The notes beneath the pieces were generated by a model, which saw only the letters and a list, made by a program, of their open reading frames with translations, was not told where the DNA came from and did no database searches. Positions 7,920-16,842 of a DNA stretch of 54,836 nt are shown here, in pieces. Both the position numbers and the translations under genes were made by a program. Positions within the stretch are counted from its first letter, which is position 1, and each line of letters starts with the position of its first letter. This stretch comes from Fidelibacterota bacterium (GTDB lineage: Bacteria > Fidelibacterota > Marinisomatia > Marinisomatales > UBA1611): contig PBFM01000003.1 in the NCBI GenBank assembly GCA_002718655.1, forward strand, positions 47,885-102,720. The letters run 5' to 3'.

Positions 7920-8600
7920 ATGAGCAAAAATTATTCAATCATTATTCCATTATTTAATGAAGCTCCCTATTTACCATCACTAATACGGAAACTAAAAAAC
8001 TACTCTGATAATGGTCATGAAATAATAATTATCGATGATGGCAGTAATGATGGCAGCGATAGTCTATTAAGAGATTGTAATTTTATTAATCTCATCACTT
8101 TTGCAAAAAATCAAGGAAAAGGTGTTGCCATAAGAAAAGGCATAGAAAATGCTGGATATGATAAAATTGTATTGTATGATGGTGATTTGGAATTAGATAT
8201 AAGTGAAATATCAAAATTATTTGTATTAGATAGGAAAAAAGGGATTTATTCAGCAATGGGATATAGATTTAAACATTTAAACCCTCTTAAATCTAATTTT
8301 CATTGGGGAAATTTTATGTTCACAACATTTTTCAATTTATTACATAGTACTCATCATAGAGATATACTATGTTGCGCTAAATCGTTTTATTTAAGCGATA
8401 TAAACATTAGACTTATCAATTCACGAGGGTTTGGAATTGATGTAGAGTTATCATCTATTTTATCATTGAAAAATGTTAGAATATTACAGGTACCTTTGAA
8501 ATACAAAAGACGAAACCAAAATGAAGGAAAAAAGTTAAAAATTTCAGATGGATGGGAAATATTATTCCAAATAACAAAAATGGTTAGGTTTTTTAATTAA
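7920..8600 (+). CDS. Family 2 glycosyltransferase (dolichol-phosphate-mannose synthase-like)
   Basis: A GT-A fold transferase that would move a sugar from a nucleotide donor to a lipid or sugar acceptor at the inner face of the membrane. Visible motifs are the strand-1 segment YSIIIPLFNEAPYLP, the nucleotide-binding IIDDGSNDGS (about residues 38-47) and the metal-binding VLYDGDLELD (about 82-91). There is no C-terminal membrane helix. The 226-residue length fits the short DPM1-like group. A CGGGA just before the ATG may serve as ribosome binding site. It begins 8 bases after an intrinsic terminator and is the first gene of the polysaccharide region. Confidence 0.82.
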   Translation: MSKNYSIIIPLFNEAPYLPSLIRKLKNYSDNGHEIIIIDDGSNDGSDSLLRDCNFINLITFAKNQGKGVAIRKGIENAGYDKIVLYDGDLELDISEISKLFVLDRKKGIYSAMGYRFKHLNPLKSNFHWGNFMFTTFFNLLHSTHHRDILCCAKSFYLSDINIRLINSRGFGIDVELSSILSLKNVRILQVPLKYKRRNQNEGKKLKISDGWEILFQITKMVRFFN

Positions 8601-8741
8601 TTTTTATATCCAAAATTAGTAAAATGAATAATAAATTATATATATTAATAATGAATCTATCGTTATAAAGATATATATTAAAAAGGAAGCTATTACCAAA
8701 ACATTTTATTATACTAAATAGAATTATTTATGTACTAATTA

Positions 8742-9731
8742 ATGGTAGTTATGAAATTATCACAAAAAAATATATTCCTTCTTGGGTCCCAGGAAGAATA
8801 TTCCTTGCTAAAAGAGTGGTCAAACAAAGAAAAAAAGTACCATCTTAATGGTTGGTTTCACGATAAAGATATACCTGCATCTCCAAAAGAATTAGTAAAA
8901 GAATATAATGCAATGGTTGGACAAAATATGGTTGACCACTTTGTTTTAGATCCTTCCGATATGGATTCACAAATGCTTCAAGCCTCTCTTGATTGGGCAG
9001 AGAGTCAAGGCTCTAGAATTCATATGATTCAATCAGGTACAAATAAACTTTCAAAAAAAATAGCTAAGAAAGATATGTTTGGACCCTTTGCAGCTGTACG
9101 TTTACGTTCAGAACCACTGGGATCAAAAAAAAACTTATTAATCAAAAAGATATTTGATATTACATTCTCTCTATTCGTCTTCATCACTATAATGTGGTGG
9201 TTTTATCCTCTTGTTACCTTAATCATTAAACTTACTAGTAAAGGTCCTAGCATAATTATGCAGGATAGGGTAGGCATTGATGGTATTTCATTTCGTTGTA
9301 TGAAATTTAGAACAATGGTTTCAAATAAAGCTGCTGAAAAAGGTTATAGCCATCTCACATTAAAGGATGATAAAAGGATTACTTGGATTGGTAACATCCT
9401 AAGAAAAACTAATCTTGATGAATTGCCACAGTTTATTAATGTATTAATGGGAAATATGAGTGTAATCGGTCCAAGGCCACATATGGTCAGTGAGGATAAA
9501 GAGATTGCTGAAAAAATTGAAAAATATAGAATAAGAAGATTTGTAAAACCTGGGATTACAGGCCTCGCAGCCATAAAAGGTTACAGGGGAGGAACTGAGA
9601 ATCTAAGTTTGATGCAAAAAAGAATAGACTATGATATAAAATATATAGAAGAATGGTCTGTCTGGCTGGATATAAAAATTGCAATTATTACATTTTGGCA
9701 TATGATTACATTTAGGACTGGTGCACATTAA
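8742..9731 (+). CDS. Polyprenyl-phosphate sugar-1-phosphate transferase (initiating enzyme)
   Basis: Starts polysaccharide repeat synthesis by transferring a sugar-1-phosphate from UDP-sugar to undecaprenyl phosphate. The C-terminal 'bacterial sugar transferase' domain is complete: membrane helix IFDITFSLFVFITIMWW (about residues 137-153), then DRVGIDGISFRCMKFRTM, LDELPQFINVLMGNMSVIGP and RFVKPGITG. Ahead of it is a short domain (LLGSQEEYSLLKEWSN ... VLDPSDMD) resembling the nucleotide-binding part of WcaJ/WbaP. The four usual N-terminal membrane helices are missing (329 residues against about 460). The start is ambiguous between ATG 8742 and ATG 8751, with no clear Shine-Dalgarno. A 141-base leader precedes it. 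It is the last rightward gene before the long leftward block. Confidence 0.88.
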   Translation: MVVMKLSQKNIFLLGSQEEYSLLKEWSNKEKKYHLNGWFHDKDIPASPKELVKEYNAMVGQNMVDHFVLDPSDMDSQMLQASLDWAESQGSRIHMIQSGTNKLSKKIAKKDMFGPFAAVRLRSEPLGSKKNLLIKKIFDITFSLFVFITIMWWFYPLVTLIIKLTSKGPSIIMQDRVGIDGISFRCMKFRTMVSNKAAEKGYSHLTLKDDKRITWIGNILRKTNLDELPQFINVLMGNMSVIGPRPHMVSEDKEIAEKIEKYRIRRFVKPGITGLAAIKGYRGGTENLSLMQKRIDYDIKYIEEWSVWLDIKIAIITFWHMITFRTGAH

Positions 9732-9774
9732 AATTTATAAATTGAGCTTAGAAAATTTTAGATACAGTTTTTAA

Positions 9775-11100
9775 CTAATAATTAAAATCTGAGATGAAAT
9801 TCATCGAGATTCTAAAAAGAAAAGATAAGTCACTTTCGTTCTGCAGTTTTGATTTGGATGATTTGTAATACAAACCTAAATCCATAATATATTTTTTTTC
9901 ATATTGTAAATTCGCATTGATAACAAATTCAAGAATTTGATTAATAGGCAAAGTAGGTGAATTTTCCTCAAAAATTACACCCTCTTCTATATCTAACCAG
10001 GGAGAGTCCCAATCAATTTCTATTCCAGAATTTCCATCTCTTAAAAAAGAAAATTTAAAATTTGAATAAAAATCGTACTTTGATCTACTTAGGTTTTTTG
10101 ACTTAACATTGAATACTAAGTTGTCAAAATCATTTCCTAAATAATGCCCGATTGGAAAACTCCTGTGAATGTAATTTTCCTCTCCAAGTTCTCCCATAGT
10201 TTGATATGTCCTGTTTGACACCTTAGAGTATTCAGCCCAAAAGGAGTCAAAGTATTTAATAAAAAGATCTACTTTTTCAATTCCAACTATAAAACCATAA
10301 GTAGTTGGTTCCTGAATTGTTCTGTCAATTTGATAATCATCTAAAAGATATTCAAACCAAAAAGCGTTTTTTAGATTATTATACTTTATCCCAGTATATA
10401 AGAACCCATTAGCTTGATTAGTACTAGGTTGATTTTCTCTTATTGGAATCCAAAATAAAGTGGGGTTAAAATATTGAAGTTCAATTCCTCTATTCTCTCC
10501 CGCATATATTGAAGACTCACCAAATGAAATAGTTAAATTGTTAAGTAAATCAAAATTGATAACGTGTATGGAAAAATATCGATTAATATCCTCTATTGGA
10601 TCTAGCTGGACACCTACCATTTTTGCGCTAATGCCTTTGTACAATAATGACCATCCTATTTGATCAAAAGGTCTACTCCATTTACTTACCAGTAATCTAG
10701 AAGATTTACCAAAGCCATGTTCTAAATACGCCCTTCCAATTGTAATTCTATGTTCCAAATTATTTTGAACTTTCATAAACTGTACATATCCTTGATTCGC
10801 AAAACCATAAATACCCCCAACCTTTTTACCTCTACCTCTATCCATATCTTGAGCATTAGATGACATACACATTTCATTTACATAAATCATAGACCCAAAA
10901 TCCATTTTCAACCAAGAATACAATCCATTCCCTTTATAGTCATTTTCATATATCAAAGAATGAGAATTATTAATTATAGATGAATATTTATATCTTAGAC
11001 CAATTTGATTAGTGCTACCAAAAAGAGTGTTTAAAAGAAAAAAAATAATAATTAAAAAATTATTAAAAAATACTAGATGAATTTTATGTTTTCTAAACAG
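9775..11100 (-). CDS. Wzi-like capsule assembly outer-membrane protein, probable CTG start
   Basis: Resembles Wzi-type outer-membrane barrels that hold capsule polymer at the surface: aromatic strands with Gly/Asn turns and the segment IELQYFNPTLFWIP, typical of the family. No ATG gives a full protein. The frame stays open upstream of the TTG at 10956 and encodes a signal peptide (LFRKHKIHLVFFNNFLIIIF then FLLNTLFG). The likely start is CTG at 11098-11100, seven bases after GGAG (11108-11111), overlapping the upstream methyltransferase stop by eight bases and giving 441 residues. TTG 10956 would remove the signal peptide. It is the last gene of the leftward block, converging with the sugar transferase. 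Confidence 0.65.
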   Translation of the reverse strand: MFRKHKIHLVFFNNFLIIIFFLLNTLFGSTNQIGLRYKYSSIINNSHSLIYENDYKGNGLYSWLKMDFGSMIYVNEMCMSSNAQDMDRGRGKKVGGIYGFANQGYVQFMKVQNNLEHRITIGRAYLEHGFGKSSRLLVSKWSRPFDQIGWSLLYKGISAKMVGVQLDPIEDINRYFSIHVINFDLLNNLTISFGESSIYAGENRGIELQYFNPTLFWIPIRENQPSTNQANGFLYTGIKYNNLKNAFWFEYLLDDYQIDRTIQEPTTYGFIVGIEKVDLFIKYFDSFWAEYSKVSNRTYQTMGELGEENYIHRSFPIGHYLGNDFDNLVFNVKSKNLSRSKYDFYSNFKFSFLRDGNSGIEIDWDSPWLDIEEGVIFEENSPTLPINQILEFVINANLQYEKKYIMDLGLYYKSSKSKLQNESDLSFLFRISMNFISDFNY

Positions 11101-11806
11101 TTTTATTCTCCATAATAAAATACAAAGATGGATAAAGACAACCTACAATACCTAATTTTTGCAGTAAGTTGTATTTCCAATTATTATTAAACTTATTCTC
11201 ATAATAATCAATAGTAACGTTATTACAAGTTATGAACTCTGGTAAAATATTATAAAACTCTTTCTCAGTGAAGCCTGCATGAGCTCCAAATTTATTTTCA
11301 AACTTTCCAGAAAGACGAAACTTATAATCATTTAGGTTCCATTTTATTTTATTGATTAATGTTATATCTTCTGCAGGGTTAATATAACCAATTAATCTAT
11401 TTTTATTTGGGAAACCAAAAAAAGCTGATCCATTTTCATCCAATAATTCACAAGCTTTAAATAAGAAATATTTAGGATTTTTTACGTGCTCAAGGACATG
11501 GTAACAAAATATAAAATCATACTTATCTTCAAATTCATGCTGCAAAAAATCATTTTTAATTAATCTAGTTTTTTCATTAATTAATTCTAGGTCTGCATGG
11601 GTATCGATACCAACTACATTAGACTGTAGTATTTTACTTAACACAACAGATTCAAGCCCAGAGCCACAACCTATGTTTAAGACCTTAATATTTTTCTTTT
11701 TTAAATATGGCTCAAACAAGTAGGAAAAGTTCTTTGTTTGTTCGAACAAAGTTTTATAATCATAATTATCATTATGAGAATAACCTCTTTGTGGATTAAA
11801 ATTCAT
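11093..11806 (-). CDS. Class I SAM-dependent methyltransferase
   Basis: Predicted to methylate a sugar or polymer end. The Rossmann SAM loop is VLNIGCGSGLES (about residues 41-52), the acidic strand-2 end is VVGIDTHAD, and motif IV is FIFCYHVLEHV, as in the Methyltransf_11/23 group. About 70 residues after the core (KFGAHAGFTEKEFYNILPEF) resemble other LPS-cluster methyltransferases. Its start overlaps the stop of the upstream gene by four bases, and its stop overlaps the probable CTG start of the Wzi-like gene, so translation is likely coupled. Acceptor unknown; capping of chain ends by methylation is one known use of such enzymes. Confidence 0.8.
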   Translation of the reverse strand: MNFNPQRGYSHNDNYDYKTLFEQTKNFSYLFEPYLKKKNIKVLNIGCGSGLESVVLSKILQSNVVGIDTHADLELINEKTRLIKNDFLQHEFEDKYDFIFCYHVLEHVKNPKYFLFKACELLDENGSAFFGFPNKNRLIGYINPAEDITLINKIKWNLNDYKFRLSGKFENKFGAHAGFTEKEFYNILPEFITCNNVTIDYYENKFNNNWKYNLLQKLGIVGCLYPSLYFIMENKTV

Positions 11807-12882
11807 ATTTGTTTACATATCTTTTGTGCAAAAATATCCCAAGATATATATTTATTTGAAATAGTTATATTTTCTTTCTTTTTAACAGATTCATATAGTT
11901 TTTCATTGAGAAGTTTTAAATAACTAGAAAGCCGATATTCATTATTGGTTATCCCCGGGAAGGCTATTTCAATTGTATATAGGCCAATATTCTTACATTG
12001 TTTAAGCAGTGTACTGTAGTGGCCTAATACTAAACCTGAATGTAGTAGATTAGAATGCTCACTTTGAGAAGTGAAAAAACTAATTTCTTCATTACTTTGT
12101 AAGTATATATAATTCTTACTTAATTCTCTGGGATGTTTAAAAAACTGTATTGTTTCAAATCCAAGTTTTTTTAGGTGTTGAAAAAGTTTATTAAAAAACT
12201 TTTTTTCTTCCTTTCTTGTAATATTTGATATACCCATTGCTAAAAACCCCTGCTGGATATACGAAACCACAGAAAAATCTATTTTTTTATTGTTCATATG
12301 ATTAGTAACTAAGCTTGAAGGATGACCAATTATTACTTTTTCCCCATATGTGTTTAATAGATTTAAAGAATCTTCATCAAAAAATAAATTCAACTTACAT
12401 GGAGAAAACTCCGTTTTATTTAATAGAAAATAATATATGTTTTTGAAACAATACTTGTAATCATATCTCATAGTAAAAATAAAAAGTATCAAATAATTAA
12501 TATATTTTTTTAAAACTATCTTAAAATCATTTATGAAAAATTTATTCTTTTCTATATATAAGCCATGTTGAATGTAGATTGTTTTGATTCCAAAGATGTT
12601 TCCTAAAAGACCAAGGGATAATTCAATCAACGAATTATGACCGTATGAAATAAATACAGCTTTTTCTTTTTTTAACAAAAGAAATATATCATTAATTGAC
12701 TGGTATGAAAAATCAATTTTTGATTGGAAAGATTCACTTATATCAAAATCAGTAGATTTTTTTCCATTCAATTTAGTAGTATGAATTAAATGTAAGTTAT
12801 GGTTATTTAATTTTTTTAATAATTTTTCGGCTGTATATGGCAACATACCTACTTCTTTAACATAAAAAATAATATTTTTCAT
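11803..12882 (-). CDS. Probable sialyl/capsule-type glycosyltransferase (HP-motif superfamily)
   Basis: A 359-residue protein that I place with modest confidence in the superfamily of bacterial poly/sialyltransferases and capsule transferases. It shows IKTIYIQHGLYIE (about residues 98-110; QHG is common in capsule and teichoic-acid transferases), then FETIQFFKHPREL with the Lys-x-His-Pro 'HP' motif, and later GLVLGHYSTLL, placed like the Ser/Thr motif that binds the CMP-sugar phosphate. A nonulosonic-acid CMP-synthetase encoded in the same block (34606-35310) makes a CMP-sugar donor plausible. No membrane anchor is certain, though a hydrophobic stretch (NYLILFIFTM) lies in the middle. Base composition is even more AT-rich than its neighbours. 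Confidence 0.45.
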   Translation of the reverse strand: MKNIIFYVKEVGMLPYTAEKLLKKLNNHNLHLIHTTKLNGKKSTDFDISESFQSKIDFSYQSINDIFLLLKKEKAVFISYGHNSLIELSLGLLGNIFGIKTIYIQHGLYIEKNKFFINDFKIVLKKYINYLILFIFTMRYDYKYCFKNIYYFLLNKTEFSPCKLNLFFDEDSLNLLNTYGEKVIIGHPSSLVTNHMNNKKIDFSVVSYIQQGFLAMGISNITRKEEKKFFNKLFQHLKKLGFETIQFFKHPRELSKNYIYLQSNEEISFFTSQSEHSNLLHSGLVLGHYSTLLKQCKNIGLYTIEIAFPGITNNEYRLSSYLKLLNEKLYESVKKKENITISNKYISWDIFAQKICKQI

Positions 12883-12956
12883 TCTATATGAATATCAACA
12901 GTGAATTAGTCGCATCATTAATCATAAGAAACTATACATCTAAATTCAATCTAATA

Positions 12957-14045
12957 CTATAATTTAGCATATAAATTTTTATAATTGTTTACCATTATTT
13001 CAGCAGTATATTTTTCTTTAAATACTTTTATAGCACAAAAACTCATTCTTTCATATTTATTCTTTTGATCTAATAACAGATAAATTTTATTTATTAATGA
13101 ATTATAGTCTTCTTTCTCAATTGTATAACAATACTTTTGTTTTGATTTTTGCATTTCTCTCATACCACCTACTTTTGATATTACTTGAGGTTTCCCTAGG
13201 GCCATAAATTCTAAGATGACATTTGGAAAACCTTCAGAATATGAGGCCAATACTCCAATATCAGAAATATTAATAATATCCTCTACATCTTTCCTTTGCC
13301 CTAAAAGGAAAATCTTTTTCTCTAAATTTAACTGTCTGATTTTTTTATAATAAATATCGAAGAATTCACCAGAACCTACAGCTATGAATGATACATCATC
13401 TCTATTGTGAGTAATCTTTTCAGCTACTTTAAAAAATGTTCCATAATCTTTTGTTGCTGCAAATCTAGCAATCATTGTAACCACAAATTTTGATTCGATA
13501 CCTAACTCTTTTCTCATTTTATCTTTGTTCTTAAGATTTTGAAACCTTTTCGTATTAATTCCATTTGGTATAATAACAGCTTTTTCTTCCTTTACATGGT
13601 ATAGATCAGCACCCAATTTTGTATTACTTACAAGTATATCACTAAAAGAGTTAATTATAAAATGCTTCAAATAATGTATTGAAAGCATACTATTGAAATT
13701 TGGATTTGTATCAGCTATTCGACTATCAATTAATTTAATCTTCAAAATTTTTGCAGGAATTATTGAAAACAAACTTCCAATAATTCCCCATGAATGGATT
13801 ATACTAGGTCTTTCTTTTTGACAGTATCTAAAAATTTTCCAAATAACACTAAAATCATATTTGAATTTTCTTGGATGATATACGATTTTTATATTAGAAT
13901 CATTAAAATCATAATAAAAATTTGAAGTTATAAAGAAAATACTTGTCTTTATTGAATTATCTAAAGCCAATGAATTTATCAGTTCTGTAAATCGTCTCTC
14001 CTTACCGCCTTTGGAATTTGAATCATAAACGAATAAAATTTTCAT
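12957..14045 (-). CDS. Family 4 glycosyltransferase
   Basis: GT-B fold retaining glycosyltransferase for the repeat unit, acting in the cytoplasm. Visible are the N-terminal glycine-rich turn SNSKGGKERRFTELI (about residues 10-24), the linker PNGINTKRF (about 159-167), and the C-terminal donor site with the E-x7-E motif (EGFPNVILEFMALGKPQVIS). The length (362) is normal for GT4. It lies 16 bases from the polymerase gene upstream and 74 bases from the next gene downstream, within the assembly end of the locus. The linkage and sugar cannot be told from sequence. Confidence 0.85.
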   Translation of the reverse strand: MKILFVYDSNSKGGKERRFTELINSLALDNSIKTSIFFITSNFYYDFNDSNIKIVYHPRKFKYDFSVIWKIFRYCQKERPSIIHSWGIIGSLFSIIPAKILKIKLIDSRIADTNPNFNSMLSIHYLKHFIINSFSDILVSNTKLGADLYHVKEEKAVIIPNGINTKRFQNLKNKDKMRKELGIESKFVVTMIARFAATKDYGTFFKVAEKITHNRDDVSFIAVGSGEFFDIYYKKIRQLNLEKKIFLLGQRKDVEDIINISDIGVLASYSEGFPNVILEFMALGKPQVISKVGGMREMQKSKQKYCYTIEKEDYNSLINKIYLLLDQKNKYERMSFCAIKVFKEKYTAEIMVNNYKNLYAKL

Positions 14046-14060
14046 ATAACCACTATTATT

Positions 14061-15335
14061 CTAACCGAGGGATTCTCTTATTTTTTTGTTTTGGAAGTTA
14101 AATTCATTATTCATCTTATATATTAAGGGGAAAATAAAAAGAATAATCAAAAGGCTATTGTTCATAAAAAATACATCTTCCACCAAAAATCTTGAACATA
14201 TTTGAAAAAATTCTCCAATGAATAAATAATAAAGAAGCTCATAGCCCTTTTTTATCTTATTGAACTTTATTATATGAAATAACATAAAGATTATGAGTAA
14301 CATAAAACCAGTCAATCCGAAAAGTCCTAATTCCGACATAATTGTTTGAATTTGATTATTAGGATCATTAATAGTACCGGAGTCTTGGTTAATCCAATTA
14401 AGAGGTTCCATATATTTATTATAGAGCGGTGTATTCCTTCCAGCTCCAACACGACTACCAAAATTTCCAGGACCTGCTCCGAAAATAAAATAATTATTCC
14501 TAAACTCGGCATTATCATTAAATAACATTTCTAACGCCATAAAATCAGTGAGATTCTCAATGTCTAAAGCAACTTCTTGTACACGATAAAACTGTGTAAT
14601 TAATATACTATTGCTCCTTAATGATAAAAATAATATTAATACAAAAACTGTAGAAATAATAGTGCCTTGAACTACTTTTATCAAATTTAATTTCATTTTT
14701 ATAAAAACAAATATAAGAGGCGATAAAAATGCAAAAATAATTAATTGGGTGGTTTCTGTAATTAGTAATCCGAAAAAACCTAGAATTACAATAATCATAT
14801 ACAAATATCTATTTTTTTCAATTATTTGATAATAGGAAAATAGTAATAGCATATATATATACTCTCCAGCGTAATGTGCATTCCCCATTATACCCTTAGC
14901 ATTATCTTGATCATAGGAGCTTCCAATAATAATCCTCAATGATAAAACAACAATCAAATTAATTAAACCAACACCTAGCATGATATTAATTGCATTCTTA
15001 ATTGAATTAATTAAATCACCATATTTATACTGATTTAAAAATAAAATTATAACCCAAGGCTTAATAAATAATAAAGTTGCTGTAAGTGAGTGTATGCCAA
15101 TAGAATCACTTAATAATATTGACCCAACAATTGACACTAAATAAAGCGAAAACAGCATATTAAAACTTGAAATTTTGAATTGAAGATTGAATATTAATTT
15201 AATTACCATATAGACAATTAGAAGTACAACTAAAAGATCATCTAGCTTACCATATGCAGAAAGCCTTTTAATGATGAACACCTCTGGTATGATCCACAAA
15301 ACCAAAAATAGGATTACATAATAACAATATTTCAT
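14061..15335 (-). CDS. wzy: O-antigen/capsule polymerase Wzy
   Basis: Polytopic inner-membrane protein predicted to polymerise lipid-linked repeat units in the periplasm. About 11-12 hydrophobic helices are visible across 424 residues. A large external loop between late helices carries FGAGPGNFGSRVGAGR and a hydrophilic stretch to IQTIMSELGLFGLTGF, as in the O-antigen ligase/polymerase (Wzy_C-like) family; the ExG(L/I) turn after the big loop is a common mark. It is adjacent to the flippase gene (one base between stop and start). Sequence is weakly conserved in this family, so ligase (WaaL) is an alternative, but position beside Wzx favours Wzy. Confidence 0.8.
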   Translation of the reverse strand: MKYCYYVILFLVLWIIPEVFIIKRLSAYGKLDDLLVVLLIVYMVIKLIFNLQFKISSFNMLFSLYLVSIVGSILLSDSIGIHSLTATLLFIKPWVIILFLNQYKYGDLINSIKNAINIMLGVGLINLIVVLSLRIIIGSSYDQDNAKGIMGNAHYAGEYIYMLLLFSYYQIIEKNRYLYMIIVILGFFGLLITETTQLIIFAFLSPLIFVFIKMKLNLIKVVQGTIISTVFVLILFLSLRSNSILITQFYRVQEVALDIENLTDFMALEMLFNDNAEFRNNYFIFGAGPGNFGSRVGAGRNTPLYNKYMEPLNWINQDSGTINDPNNQIQTIMSELGLFGLTGFMLLIIFMLFHIIKFNKIKKGYELLYYLFIGEFFQICSRFLVEDVFFMNNSLLIILFIFPLIYKMNNEFNFQNKKIRESLG

Positions 15336-15336
15336 T

Positions 15337-16842
15337 TTAAAGAGTTGAGTTAAAAGGTAACCTTTTTTTATATTTATCGTATAGGTTATAAATCTGCACT
15401 TTATCTGAAGAGGTTAACGCATATATCCAGCTAACATTAGCTGTAATTATAATTGTTATTAAATAAAAAACCATTTCTAATTGTTTACTGTAAACAAAAC
15501 CACCATAATATGCTAAAAAACCAAAAGAAAATGTTGTAACTATAATTGAAAGTGCTGATTTATAATCCCAATCAATAGGGTAAAAAAGTTGCCCCAAATA
15601 AGAAGAAATAATTCCAGAAGCAATTTGACTAAATAAAACTGAAAAACCTATCCCAAGTAAACCAAACTTTGGAGTTAGTATAATAATACTAAATATTAAT
15701 ACAATAAAGTTCGATAAATATACATATATTGCTAAAAAACTCTTTTTTGATAAACTTATCCCAATCTCTGTTATCCAACTAATTGATTTGATTCCAACCG
15801 CTAATGCAAGAGGAAAAACAATAATTTGTGCTTCTTGATATTTATTAGTTGCTAAAATTTTTATTAAAAAAGAGGAGAATGCGGCAGTTGTACACACCAA
15901 AATACAGATTACAATTGTAAACAATTTTAAAACAAGATTATAGGTCTCATATGATTTGGATTCTTTAAAGAGTGATAAGAAAAAAGGACCCCAAGCTGTT
16001 TGAAATGCATTAGTTGCTAAAGTTATTATCATTGTAATCTTTACACCAACAGCATAATGAGCTAGTTGACTTGAACCCAAATAATTTAATGTTAAGGTTC
16101 GTTCAATAATTGGTGAGAAAGCACCCATTGTAAATATTATTCCAAAGGGAATTCCATACTTCAGCATCGGTATAATTTTATCAAAATTAAAATAATCACT
16201 TATCCAGTGCTTAATTGAAAAATATCCGATTAAAGAAAATAAAATACTGACATAAAGATTGATTTCTAAAATATTTATAATTGAAACATCAAAGAATGAA
16301 ATTGAAAAAATGATTATGATTGCTCTTGCTACTGTAAAACCTAAGGTCAATGTAAGAAACAATTTTCTTTGGAAAGTCCATTTAAGCAGATTTGAAGAAA
16401 AATTGATTATAATTGCAAATGGCAGTTGAAGAATAACAAGCTTGAATAAATCTTCTGTGTTTTCATACTCGATTAAATATTTAGAAAACCATCCTGCATT
16501 TATCCATAAAATTGGTATAATTAAAATTATAATTAATATTTGAAAAACAAATGATTGACTTATAACCTTGCTTTTGTTTTCTGAATCTTCATATTCATAA
16601 AAATAGCGTGCAACAGCTGCATCTTGACCAAAAATAATTAAAACGGTAAGAAAACTTGGAAGGACTAGAAAATAATCTAGAATACCATAATCATTCGTTG
16701 AAAAATATCTTGTAAATATTGGGAATGTAATTAATGCAAACGCTTTACCTAGAGCAGAAGCTCCGCCATATAATATAGAATCTTTAAATAGAAAATCTAA
16801 CCTATCACTTAATGATAAAGCTTTGGGGCTATTTGATTTCAT
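15337..16842 (-). CDS. wzx: Oligosaccharide flippase Wzx
   Basis: Membrane protein of the MOP/Wzx family that flips undecaprenyl-linked repeat units to the periplasm. It starts with SILYGGASALGKAFALITFP, the typical first-helix motif of Polysacc_synt proteins, and has about 14 hydrophobic helices over 501 residues. The paired Wzy gene follows directly, and the start overlaps the upstream glycosyltransferase by 14 bases. Presence of Wzx plus Wzy, Wzz and a Wza-like channel argues for Wzx/Wzy-dependent assembly. No ABC-transporter pair was seen in the window. Confidence 0.9.
   Translation of the reverse strand: MKSNSPKALSLSDRLDFLFKDSILYGGASALGKAFALITFPIFTRYFSTNDYGILDYFLVLPSFLTVLIIFGQDAAVARYFYEYEDSENKSKVISQSFVFQILIIILIIPILWINAGWFSKYLIEYENTEDLFKLVILQLPFAIIINFSSNLLKWTFQRKLFLTLTLGFTVARAIIIIFSISFFDVSIINILEINLYVSILFSLIGYFSIKHWISDYFNFDKIIPMLKYGIPFGIIFTMGAFSPIIERTLTLNYLGSSQLAHYAVGVKITMIITLATNAFQTAWGPFFLSLFKESKSYETYNLVLKLFTIVICILVCTTAAFSSFLIKILATNKYQEAQIIVFPLALAVGIKSISWITEIGISLSKKSFLAIYVYLSNFIVLIFSIIILTPKFGLLGIGFSVLFSQIASGIISSYLGQLFYPIDWDYKSALSIIVTTFSFGFLAYYGGFVYSKQLEMVFYLITIIITANVSWIYALTSSDKVQIYNLYDKYKKRLPFNSTL

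Noticed and set aside
8744-8750. Single GGTAGTT at the start of the sugar transferase gene
   Set aside because: There is no paired copy at 12 bases and it lies inside the first codons, so it does not match the paired elements.
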